From Micromonospora carbonacea (GTDB taxonomy: Bacteria > Actinomycetota > Actinomycetes > Mycobacteriales > Micromonosporaceae): DNA of 64,000 nucleotides. The notes below the pieces were generated by a model. That model did not search any database. It was not told the origin of the DNA and saw only the letters and a program-made list of their open reading frames with translations. The stretch spans positions 3,326,001 to 3,390,000 of the forward strand of contig NZ_JACHMZ010000001.1 in NCBI RefSeq assembly GCF_014205165.1, given 5' to 3'. A program made the position numbers and the translations under genes. This document shows, in pieces, positions 42,501-51,100 of this stretch. Each line of letters opens with the position of its first letter. The first letter of the stretch is position 1.

Positions 42501-44991
42501 TCGCGACGACCGTGGCGTCGGCGGCGGCGCGCTGCTGGGCGAGGAAGATCCGGAACACGGCGGCCTCGAGGGCGGGCGTGCGCTCCAGCTCGGTGACGCC
42601 GTAGTGCCCGAGGGCCTTGGCCAGCTTGGCCTGGAACGTGTCCGGCAGGCCGGCGCGCTCGACGTCGAGGCACTGCAGGTAGGTGTGGAAGTACTCGCGG
42701 GCGCTGAAGACGTGGCCGTCGCCGTCCTCGCCGGCCGGCCGGTTGCGGCTCAGCTCGGCGAGGTCGGCGAACACGTCGACGAGCCCGAACTCCTCGGCCA
42801 GCGGCCGGTAGCCGGCCTCGGCGGCGGCCCGGCGGGCGACCAGGTAGTCGTCGAGGACCCGCCGGTCGTCGTGCGGGTCGACGTCGAAGCCCAGCAGCAG
42901 GCTGCGCAGGTCCTCCTGGCCGCGCGTGGCGCGCTCGCGCGCCGGGACCGTCGCGGGGGCGGCGGGCAGGTCCAGCTCGACGGCCGGGCCGGACGAGGTG
43001 TCCTCGGCGGCGGCGTCGTCGGCGAGGGGCTCCAGGCGCAGCAGCGGCGCGCCCGTCTCGACCTGGCTGCCGACGGAGACGGCGCACTCCTTGAGCCGCG
43101 CCCGGAACGGCGCGCGCAGCACCGTCTCCATCTTCATGCTCTCCAACACCAGCACCGGCGCGCCCGCCTCTACCTCCGCGCCGACCTCCAGCGGCGTGGC
43201 GACGACCAGCGCGGGCGCGGGCGAGCGGACGACGCCGCCCTCGTCGCGGCTGACCCGGTGGGTCACCCCGTCGACCTCGACCAGGTGCACCGGCCCGTGG
43301 GTGCCGGTGAGCAGGCGGTAGCGCGTGCCGTTGACGGCGATCTGCCCGGTGTGCCGGTCGAAGCGGTCGAGCTCGACGTCGGCGGTGCGCACGCCGTCGC
43401 CGGCCTCGATGCCGACGCGGAACCGGTGCGCGCCGACGCGCGCCACCCGGACCCGGTAGCCGACGCCGCGCAGCTTCAGGTCCAGCGGCCGGCCGCTGGC
43501 GTGCTGCACCTGCGGACGCCCGCCGAACGCCGTCGACAGCAGCCGCTGCCGCTCGGCGCGCTCCTCCTCCTCGTACGCCTCGATGGCGGCGGCGGCCAGC
43601 GCGACGGCGGAGTGCCGGTGCGTCACGAGCCGGCCCTCGCCCCGGACGCGGTCGATCCAGCCGGTGTCGGCGCTGGCGTCGATCACCTCGGGCTGGTCGA
43701 GCAGGTCGAGCACGAAGCTCTTGTTCGTCGCGCCGCCCTCGATGATCACGGTGGTCTCCGCCATGGCGCGGCGCAGCCGGCCGAGCGCCTCGTGGCGGTC
43801 GCGGCCGTACGCGATGATCTTGGCGATCATGGAGTCGAAGTCGGCGGGGATGGTGTCGCCCGCGCTGACGCCGGTGTCGACCCGGATGCCGGGCCCGGCG
43901 GGCAGGTCGAGCCGGGCGATGCGGCCCGGGGAGGGGGCGAAGTCGCGGTCCGGGTCCTCGGCGTTGAGCCGGGCCTCGATGGCGTGCCCGCGCTCGACCG
44001 GCGGCGCGCCGTCGAGCCGGCCGCCGGAGGCCACGTGCAGCTGCGCCTTGACCAGGTCGAACCCGCAGGTCACCTCGGTGATCGGGTGCTCGACCTGCAA
44101 CCGGGTGTTGACCTCCAGGAACGCGAACAGCCGGTCGCCGGGGTGGTAGAGGAACTCGACGGTGGCGGCGCCCCGGTAGCCGACGGCGACGGCGAGCCGC
44201 TCGGCCGACGCCTTGAGCTCGGCGGCCTGCTCGGGGCTGAGCACCGGCGACGCCGACTCCTCGATGACCTTCTGGTTGCGCCGCTGCACGGAGCAGTCGC
44301 GCACGCCCAGCGCCCACGCGGTGCCGCCGTCGGCGATCACCTGCACCTCGACGTGCCGGGCGCCGGTGACGAGGCGCTCCAGGAACACGACGCCGCTGCC
44401 GAACGCGCGGGCCGCCTCCTGGCTGGTGCGCTCGTAGGCGTCGGCCAGCTCGGCGGAGCTGGTGACCACCCGGATGCCGCGCCCGCCCCCGCCCGCCGTG
44501 GCCTTGAGCATCAGCGGGTAGCCGATCCGCTCGGCGGCGGCCAGGGCGTCGTCGAGGGTCTCCACCGCGCCCCGGCTCCACGGCGCGACCGGCACGCCGA
44601 CCTCCTCGGCGATCAGCTTCGCGCCGATCTTGTCGCCGAGCTTGCGCATGGCGTCCGCGCTCGGCCCGACGAAGGTGACGCCGACCCGCTCGCACAGCTC
44701 CGCGAACGCCGGGTCCTCCGCGACGAAGCCCCAGCCGACCCACGCGGCGTCGGCCCCGGTCTCCACCAGGGCGCGCTCCAGGGCCTTCAGGTCGAGGTAC
44801 GGCCGCGCCGAGGCGGGACCCAGGTCGTACGACAGGTCGGCCTCGCGGACGAAGGTGGCCGTGCGGTCGACGTCGGTGTGCAGGGCGACGGTCTCGATCC
44901 GTGTCCCGGTCTCGGCGGCCAGGTCCCGGACGGCGTGGATGAGGCGCATCGCGGCCTCTCCACGGTTGACGATGGCGACACGACTGAACAC
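39538..44991 (-). CDS. single-chain multidomain acyl-CoA carboxylase (BC-BCCP-central-CT)
   Basis: An 1817-residue protein with the whole biotin-dependent carboxylase reaction in one chain. Biotin carboxylase (about 1-480): KATAGGGGRGIRVV (ATP-grasp loop), EVNTRLQVEHPITE, and HAIEARLNAEDP. Biotin carrier (about 590-690): VLESMKMETVL with the biotinyl lysine. A long central region follows (about 690-1240). The carboxyltransferase is at the C-terminus (GLLGEFVEHDLDE, GARISMESGTENMDW, VAGINVGAQPYWNAEA, FVVFSKALNPN). The layout resembles eukaryotic acetyl-CoA carboxylase more than the usual split actinobacterial AccA/PccB complexes. GTG at 44989-44991 has AGGAGG about 11 bp upstream. Substrate acyl-CoA unknown. 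Adjacent to the NRPS region, so it may supply a carboxylated extender or acyl group. Confidence 0.85.
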   Translation of the reverse strand: MFSRVAIVNRGEAAMRLIHAVRDLAAETGTRIETVALHTDVDRTATFVREADLSYDLGPASARPYLDLKALERALVETGADAAWVGWGFVAEDPAFAELCERVGVTFVGPSADAMRKLGDKIGAKLIAEEVGVPVAPWSRGAVETLDDALAAAERIGYPLMLKATAGGGGRGIRVVTSSAELADAYERTSQEAARAFGSGVVFLERLVTGARHVEVQVIADGGTAWALGVRDCSVQRRNQKVIEESASPVLSPEQAAELKASAERLAVAVGYRGAATVEFLYHPGDRLFAFLEVNTRLQVEHPITEVTCGFDLVKAQLHVASGGRLDGAPPVERGHAIEARLNAEDPDRDFAPSPGRIARLDLPAGPGIRVDTGVSAGDTIPADFDSMIAKIIAYGRDRHEALGRLRRAMAETTVIIEGGATNKSFVLDLLDQPEVIDASADTGWIDRVRGEGRLVTHRHSAVALAAAAIEAYEEEERAERQRLLSTAFGGRPQVQHASGRPLDLKLRGVGYRVRVARVGAHRFRVGIEAGDGVRTADVELDRFDRHTGQIAVNGTRYRLLTGTHGPVHLVEVDGVTHRVSRDEGGVVRSPAPALVVATPLEVGAEVEAGAPVLVLESMKMETVLRAPFRARLKECAVSVGSQVETGAPLLRLEPLADDAAAEDTSSGPAVELDLPAAPATVPARERATRGQEDLRSLLLGFDVDPHDDRRVLDDYLVARRAAAEAGYRPLAEEFGLVDVFADLAELSRNRPAGEDGDGHVFSAREYFHTYLQCLDVERAGLPDTFQAKLAKALGHYGVTELERTPALEAAVFRIFLAQQRAAADATVVATLLREWLREPPPDDVLREPAGLALERLVAATQVRFPVVADLARGVVFAWLGQPLLRRNRARVYAAVRRHLRHLDAQPDAPDRAERVAEMVRSTEPLVRLLGQRLVRDHLDNAVMLEVLTRRYYGNKGLTDVRTSSVAGCTFVVADRADSRVVSAAVRFEALGDALRGLAELAGGEEAVDADVYLAWERQPEDSDAMAAALHEVIGAYPLPAQVRRITATVAGRSGAVMHHHFTFRPSTTGMAEERLVRFLHPYIAQRMQLERLRKFDLTRLPSSDEEVYLFRCVARENPSDERLVAFAQVRDLTELREHDGRLVSLPTAEDTVATCLDSIRRAQSRRPSNKRANTNRIVVYVWPPSDITRAELETIAGRVLPTTAGAGLEEILFIARQRDRESGELTKIAVRVSFDATGAAELTVGEPSDEPVEPLDDYRQKVLRAASRNTVYPYELTGLLGEFVEHDLDERHALVPVDRPRGRNRAALVAGVVTTRTTRHPEGVTRVVLLGDPTKSLGALSEPECRRVIAALDLAESMRVPLEWYALSSGARISMESGTENMDWVAAALKRIVEFTQDGGEINIVVAGINVGAQPYWNAEATMLMHTKGVLVMTPDSAMVLTGKQSLDFSGGVSAEDNFGIGGYDRVMGPNGQAQYWAPNLTAARDVLMAHYDHTYVVPGESGPRRATTTDPVDRDVSDFPHIMAGSDFATVGEIFSAEANPDRKKPFDIRSVMRALSDQDHPVLERWAGMADAETAVVQDVHLGGMPVCLLGIESRSVPRRGFPPTDGPDTYTAGTLFPRSSKKAARAINTASGNRPLVVLANLSGFDGSPESMRKLQLEYGAEIGRAIVNFRGPIVFCVISRYHGGAFVVFSKALNPNMTVLALEGSFASVLGGAPAAAVVFSGDVNARTAADPRVRDLEARVAAAAGTDRAALTAELDELRSSVRAEKLGEVAAEFDRVHNIQRAVEVGSVDAVIRAAELRPRIIEAIESGLR

Positions 44992-45030
44992 CGACCCAGC
45001 CCTCCTGTAGACCGACGACGGGCGCACGCG

Positions 45031-45051
45031 ACACTGCGACCCCGGCAGTGT
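45031..45051. promoter_or_regulatory. perfect inverted repeat upstream of the carboxylase gene
   Basis: ACACTGC and GCAGTGT flank a 7-base centre, 40-60 bp upstream of the carboxylase GTG. The size and placement fit a repressor operator (for example TetR-like). It could also be a weak terminator for the preceding minus-strand gene. Confidence 0.4.
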
Positions 45052-45151
45052 TCACCCTTCCCTCTACCGGCGGGCAGCGCCATGTCGCAGACAGCGCAGG
45101 CTGCGCGGCCGACGTTGTAGGAAACCACCAAAGACCGTTGGCCGCACACGC

Positions 45152-48046
45152 CTAACCAGGGCACTCGTCGCCGGGGCCGGCGGGCGGCGGCGACCACGGC
45201 CACGGGACGTCCCGGTAGGCCGCCTCGACGAGCAGGGCCTCGACGGCGCGCAGGAACCCCTCGGCCCGCTCCGGCGGCAGGTAGCGGGTGTCCACGGTCA
45301 CGGAGAGCTCGACCGCGCCGGGGGCGTCGACGACCTGGAGGCGGCAGCGCCAGCTGAACGCGTCCAGCTCCTCCACCCAGCGGAACGCGCTGCGCTCCGC
45401 CGCCGCCCGCAGCGTCGCCTCGTCCCAGCCGGCGGGGTCGGCGTCGACGGCGGGCGGCAGCCGGATGTCGTTGAGGTAGCAGAACGGGGCCAGGGCGGTG
45501 TGGTAGTCGAGGCCCCGCGCGGCGAACGCGCGTTCCAGCTCCCTCGGGTCGTAGTAGGCGTGCCGGTAGGCGTCCAGCGACGCCGCGCGGGCCCGGGTGA
45601 GCAGCTCGGCGAAGGCGGGCCGGCCGGCCAGGTCGATCCGGCAGAGCCCGATCTGGTTGAGCTTGCTGACCGCGCCGTCGTACCCGGGCTGGAAGCGGTT
45701 GTTGACCATCGTGAACACGCCGCAGACGTCGCCGCCGCCACCGGCGGCGAGCACGGCGGCGGTGGCCGCGAGCAGCACCGTGGCGTTGCTGACCCCGTGC
45801 CGGGCGGCGACGAGCCGGGCCGCGTGCCGCACGGCCGGCGAGACCAGCGAGCCCCGGCGGTAGCGGGGGGTCAGGCCGGGGCCGACCGGGTCGAACAGGC
45901 CGACGGCGAGGTCGGGGAAGTGCCGCGTCCAGTACGCCACCGCTCGGTCGCCGCGGCGGCGCTCGCCGGCGCCCTCCCGCTCGGCGACGTCGAGCGACTG
46001 CGGGCCCGCCGGGGCGGGCACCGACCCCCGCAGCAGGAGCATCCGCAGGTCGCGCAGGACCGTCTCGGTGGCGTGGAAGTCGACGGTGGAGTGGCTGAAG
46101 ACCAGCACGACCTGGCGCACCCGGTCGGCCACGGTGACCAGGGCGGCCCGCACCGGCCACTCGGCGGCGTGGTCGAAGCGGGGGTCGCCCAGCCGCGCGG
46201 CCAGCGCCGAGGCGGCGACCCGGCCGTCGGGATCCGCCACGGCGTCGGCCACCGGGTGCACCAGCACGGGCAACCGGCCCGCCCCGGTGGCCGACTGGAA
46301 CAGCTCGCCGTCGACCGAGCGGACCCGGGTGCGCAGCGACTCGTGCCGCCGCGCCAGGGCCGCGACGGCCCGCACGGCCCGCGCCACGTCGACGTCGGCG
46401 CGCCGGGACACGGCCAGCGTGCGGCGCAGGTTGAGCACGCTGTGGCGCGGCGACTCGAACACCTCGACGGCCCGCCACATCGCCCGCTGGCCCCAGGTGA
46501 GCGGGCCGGTCGCGTCCCGGCCGCCGGTGAACTCCGCGTACGCCAGCTCCTCGCCGGCGGCGGCCGGGAGCAGGGCGGGCGGCGGCGGCGGGGGCGTCGC
46601 CGGGGCGGGCGACGGCCAGGGCACCTCGGCGAACGCGGCGTCCACCAGCAACTCCTCCAACTCGCGCAGGAACACCTCGACCGCGTCGAGGGCGACGTGC
46701 CGGGTGTCGGCGCTCAGGGTGAGCCCCACCCCGCCCGGTGCGTCGACCACGTGGGTCAACAGGTGCCAGGAGGACCGGCTCAGCCCGGCCGTCCAGGAGA
46801 AGCCGCTGCGCGCCGCGGCGGCCCGCAGCTCGCCCCGGGTCGCCTCCGGCACGGCGGCGGGGCCGCCGACGGGCAGCCGGACGTCGTTGAAATAGTAGTG
46901 GGGCAGGAATGCCGAGTCGTAATCGCGCCCGGCCGCGGCGAATGCGGCGCGCAGCGCGGCCGGATCGTAATAGGCGTGCCGCAGGCCGTTCAGCGACGCC
47001 CGCCAGACGCGGGAGAGCACCTCCGGGAATGCCGGCCGGCCGCTCAGGTCCAGCACGCAGAATCCGATCTGGCCGAGGTTGGCCACGGCATTCGCGTAAC
47101 CGGCCGGGAACCGATTGTGCGCCATCGGGAAAACGCCGCAGAGTTCCCGGCCGGAGCGGGCGGCGGCCAGGGTGCTCACCCCGGCGAGCAGCACCGCCGA
47201 GGTGCTGACCCGGTGCCGGGCGGCGATCATCCGGGACGCCACGTCGACGGCCGAGGAGACCAGCACGCCCCGGCGCAGCCGGGGGGTCAGGCCGGGGCCG
47301 CCGTCCGGCAGCGGCCCGGCCGGCAGCCGGTCGAACTCCCGCAGCCAGTACGCCACCGTCCGGGCGGAGCGCCGCCCGTCGGCGGTGTGCTGGAGCCGGG
47401 CCACGTCCGCCGACTGGGGACCGGGCGGGGTGTCGAGACGCCCGCGCAGCAGGAGCAGCCGCAGGTCCCGCAGCACCACCTCGGCGGCGTGGGCGTCCAC
47501 CGTCGAGTGGCTGAACACCAGCACGACCTGGCGTACCCGGTCGGCCACGGTGACCACCGCGGCCCGCACCGGCCACTCCTGCGCGTGGTCGAACGCGACG
47601 TCGGCGAGCCGGTCGGCGACGTCGCGGGCGGCGGCAGCGCCGTCGTCCGCGCCGGGCACGACCAGCACCGGCAGGTGTCCCGTCGCGGCCTCCTGCTGGC
47701 ACGGCCCGCCGTCGACCACGCGGACCCGGGTACGCAGCGAGGCGTGCCGGCCCACCAGCGCGCCGAGCGCCCGGACGGCGCGCTCGGGATCCGCCCCGGC
47801 CCGGGCCGACAGCGACACCGTGCGGCGCAGGCTGAGGAAGCGGTGGTGGGAGCCGTACCGGGCGTCCGCCCGCCACGTCACCTGCTGCGCCCAGGTCAGC
47901 GGGGCCGGCGGGGAGCCGACGCCACGGAACGGCGCGGACAGCAGCGTCTCGTGCGCCCACTCGGCGGGCACGACCGCATCGACGAATCGCATTCCCGACC
48001 GTACGACGGGCGGTAGGGCGCCGGGTCGGTCGATCGGATTTTCCAC
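45152..48046 (-). CDS. tandem stand-alone condensation-domain protein with degenerate HHxxxDG
   Basis: A 964-residue protein made of two homologous halves (about 45-480 and 515-955), each a condensation/acyltransferase fold. Both halves carry PLTW-x-Q, HxSLRTRVR-x-VDG, VRQVVLVFSHSTVD, LTPR-x-RRG-x-LVS, and HAYYDPxxLxxAF. The NRPS C3 motif HHxxxDG is altered to SHSTVDA (H180, D184) and SHSTVDF (H652, D656): the second, catalytic His and the Asp remain, while the first His and the Gly are lost. No adenylation or carrier domain is attached. It is divergent from the NRPS operon (86-bp gap). A trans-acting condensing or acyl-transfer role is possible. The GTG start at 48046 is preferred for length; ATG at 47992 is an alternative. 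Confidence 0.75.
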   Translation of the reverse strand: MENPIDRPGALPPVVRSGMRFVDAVVPAEWAHETLLSAPFRGVGSPPAPLTWAQQVTWRADARYGSHHRFLSLRRTVSLSARAGADPERAVRALGALVGRHASLRTRVRVVDGGPCQQEAATGHLPVLVVPGADDGAAAARDVADRLADVAFDHAQEWPVRAAVVTVADRVRQVVLVFSHSTVDAHAAEVVLRDLRLLLLRGRLDTPPGPQSADVARLQHTADGRRSARTVAYWLREFDRLPAGPLPDGGPGLTPRLRRGVLVSSAVDVASRMIAARHRVSTSAVLLAGVSTLAAARSGRELCGVFPMAHNRFPAGYANAVANLGQIGFCVLDLSGRPAFPEVLSRVWRASLNGLRHAYYDPAALRAAFAAAGRDYDSAFLPHYYFNDVRLPVGGPAAVPEATRGELRAAAARSGFSWTAGLSRSSWHLLTHVVDAPGGVGLTLSADTRHVALDAVEVFLRELEELLVDAAFAEVPWPSPAPATPPPPPPALLPAAAGEELAYAEFTGGRDATGPLTWGQRAMWRAVEVFESPRHSVLNLRRTLAVSRRADVDVARAVRAVAALARRHESLRTRVRSVDGELFQSATGAGRLPVLVHPVADAVADPDGRVAASALAARLGDPRFDHAAEWPVRAALVTVADRVRQVVLVFSHSTVDFHATETVLRDLRMLLLRGSVPAPAGPQSLDVAEREGAGERRRGDRAVAYWTRHFPDLAVGLFDPVGPGLTPRYRRGSLVSPAVRHAARLVAARHGVSNATVLLAATAAVLAAGGGGDVCGVFTMVNNRFQPGYDGAVSKLNQIGLCRIDLAGRPAFAELLTRARAASLDAYRHAYYDPRELERAFAARGLDYHTALAPFCYLNDIRLPPAVDADPAGWDEATLRAAAERSAFRWVEELDAFSWRCRLQVVDAPGAVELSVTVDTRYLPPERAEGFLRAVEALLVEAAYRDVPWPWSPPPAGPGDECPG

Positions 48047-48132
48047 AGTAGACCGATCAGACGACGCGATGCTCCGTTTGCAGCATGCAGACTACTGCTT
48101 CCGACCGACCCGGCGTGTGAGAAGGCTTCCGC
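48047..48132. promoter_or_regulatory. divergent control region of the tandem-C gene and NRPS operon
   Basis: An 86-bp gap of lower GC than its surroundings. ATGCT and AGCAT flank an 8-base spacer (about 48068-48085), and AAGG lies 8 bp before the NRPS GTG. Shared control of both transcripts is likely, but no clear -35/-10 pair was found. Confidence 0.35.
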
Positions 48133-51100
48133 GTGACCAATGTTGACGTACCGACGCGGGCCACATACACCCCGCCGAAAACGACGTTCCACCGTTCTGC
48201 GGAGAAACCGTCGCTGTCATTCGGGCAGGAGCGGATCTGGTTCACCGAGCAGCTGACCCCCGGCACCGCCGCGTACCTCGTCTGGTCGACGACCCGGCTG
48301 CGCGGCCCCCTGGCGGTCGATCTGCTGCGCGCGGCCCTCGACGGCGCCGCCGCGCGACACGACAGCCTGCGCATGCGGTTCGCCGAGAACGCCGACGGCG
48401 AGCCCGTCGTGGCGGTGCTGCCCGAGGCGCGGGTGCCGGTCACCGTGGTCGACGCGCCGTCGCTGGCCGACGCCCGCGAGCTGGTGGCCGCCTCCGTGCG
48501 CACCCCGTTCGACCTCGGCGTCGCTCCCCTGCTGCGGGCGCTGGTGATCCGCCTCGCCGACGACGACCACGTGCTGCACCTGGCCATGCACCACATCGTC
48601 AGCGACGGCTGGTCGCTGGACCTGCTGCTGGGCGACGTGGCCGCCGGCTACGCCGCGCTGCGCGACGGCGGGCCGCCGCCACCGGCCCCCACCCTGGGGT
48701 ACGTCGACTACGCCGCCTGGCAGCGCGCCCGCCTCGACGGTCCCGCGTCCGGGGACGGGTTCGCGTACTGGGCCGGCGCGCTGGCCGGGGTGCCCCCGCT
48801 GGAGCTGCCCACCGACCGGCCCCGACCGGCCGTGCAGTCGTACGCGGGCGGCACGCACCGGTTCACCGTCGACGCCGACCTGACCGACGGGCTGCGCCGG
48901 CTCAGCCGCGCGCACCGGGCCACCCTCTACATGACCCTGCTCACCGGCCTCCAGGCGGTGCTGTTCCGCTACAGCGGCCAGCGGGACTTCGCCATCGGCT
49001 CCCCCGTCGCCGGCCGGGTGGTGCCGGAGCTGGAGAACCTGGTCGGCCTGTTCGTCAACACCCTCGCGCTGCGCGCCGACCTCGCCCCGATCGGCGCGAC
49101 CGCCGACTCCCCCGCCGCCGAGCCGAGCTTCGCCGACCTGCTGCGGCGCACCCGCGGCACCGTCGTGCGCGCCCTGGCCCACCAGGAGATCCCCTTCGAG
49201 CGGCTGGTCCGGGAGCTGAACGTGCCCCGCGACGTCAGCCGCTCCCCGGTGTTCCAGGTCCTGTTCACGTTGCAGAACTACGCCCGCGGCGGCGGCCGGT
49301 GGCCACGGGAGCTGAGCAGCGAGAGCCTCGGCGCGGACGCCGCCGCGGCCCGGTTCGACCTGTCGCTGTACGTCAGCGAGGCCGCCGACGGGCTGCGCGG
49401 CATGGTCGTCTACAACAGCGACCTGTTCGACGCCGACACGGTCGCCCGGCTGGCCGCGAGCCTCGACGCCCTGCTGCGCGCGGCGGTCGCCCGGCCGGAC
49501 CTGCCGGTGGTCGACCTGGACCTGCTCGGCGACGCCGGACGCGCCCGGGTGCTGGCGCTCGCCCGCCCCGACCGCGACGACCCGACGCCCGGCGACGACC
49601 TGGCGGCCGACGGCGGGCCCGGGGTCACCGGCGCGGCGGCCACCCTGGCGGACCTGGTCGCCCCGCACGCCGCCGCGACCCCCGACGCGCCCGCCGTGGT
49701 GTGCGGCGCGGACGCGATCACCTACCGGGAGCTGGACCGGCGGGCCAATCGGCTGGCGCACTGGCTGCGCGGGCGCGGGGTCGGCCCCGACGTCCTGGTC
49801 GGGGTGCTGCTGGAACAGTCGGTGGAGCTGGCCGTGACGCTGCTGGGGGTGCTGCGGGCCGGCGGGGCGTACCTGCCGCTGGACCCGGAGCAGCCGCCGG
49901 CCCGGACGGGCCTGATGCTCGCCGACGCCCGGCCCGCCGTGGTGCTGACCAACGCCGGGCTGCGCGACCGGCTGCCGGCGGAACCGGTCGCCACGCGGGC
50001 GGCCGACCCGGACGCCCCGGGCGTCGCGGTGGCCTGCCTGGAGCAGATCGCCGCCGAGGTGGCCGCCCGGCCCGACACGCCGCCCGGGGCCGGCAGCGGC
50101 GGCGACCTGGCGTACGTGATCTACACCTCCGGGTCCACCGGCGTCCCGAAGGGGGTGGCCGTCGCGCACCGGCAGGTGCTGCGCTACCTCGACGGGGTGG
50201 CCGACCGGTTCGCCGTCGCCCCGGCCGCCCGGTACGCGCTGTTGCAGTCGATATCGTTCGACTTCGCCGTCACCGTCTTCTATCTGGCGCTGGCCACCGG
50301 CGGGACGGTGCACCTGGTGCCGCGCCGGTGCACCGGCGCGGAGCTGGCCGAGCAGCTCCGCGCGCACCGCATCGACTACCTCAAGATCACCCCGTCGCAC
50401 CTGGCGGCGCTGGCCGCCGACGCCGGGCCGGGCGACCTGCTGCCCGCCCGGGCGCTGATCCTCGGCGGCGAGGCGTCCGACCTGGAACGGATCGCGCCGC
50501 TGGCCGCCGCCGGGACGGCCCGGGTGTTCAACCACTACGGCCCCACCGAGGCCACGGTCGGCGTCGCCACCTACGAGGTGACCGCCGACGGGCCCGCCGA
50601 CGGCCCGGTGCCGACCGGCCGGCCGCTGCCGCATGCCCGGGTCCACCTGCTCGACGAGCGGATGCGGCCGGTGCCCGTGGGGGTGCCCGGCGAGCTGTAC
50701 CTGGGCGGGGACCGCCTGGCGCGCGGCTACCTCCACCGGCCCGGCCTGACCGCCGACCGGTTCGTGCCCGACCCGTACGGGCCGCCGGGGGCGCGCCTGT
50801 ACCGCACCGGTGACCTGGGCCGGTGGCGCGCCGACGGGCAGCTCGTGTTCCTGGGCCGCCGCGACCACCAGGTGAAGATCCGCGGCTACCGGGTGGAGCT
50901 CGGCGAGGTCGAGGCCGCCCTGCGCGACTGCCCCGGCGTGCACCAGGCGGCGGTGCTGCTGCGCGACGACCGGCTCGTCGCCTACCTGGAGCCGACGCCC
51001 GACGCCGACGCCCCGGAGCCGGCGCGGCTGCGCCGCGTCCTGGTCGACCGGCTGCCCGAGCACATGGTGCCCTCCCGGTGGGTGGTGCTGGACCGGCTGC

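Noticed and set aside
39640..45120. An 1826-codon open frame on the plus strand
   Set aside because: Antisense shadow of the carboxylase gene; low-complexity product, no recognisable fold.
45500..48016. A long plus-strand frame opposite the tandem condensation gene
   Set aside because: Low-complexity Gly/Arg/Pro product, fully explained as the antisense of a real gene.
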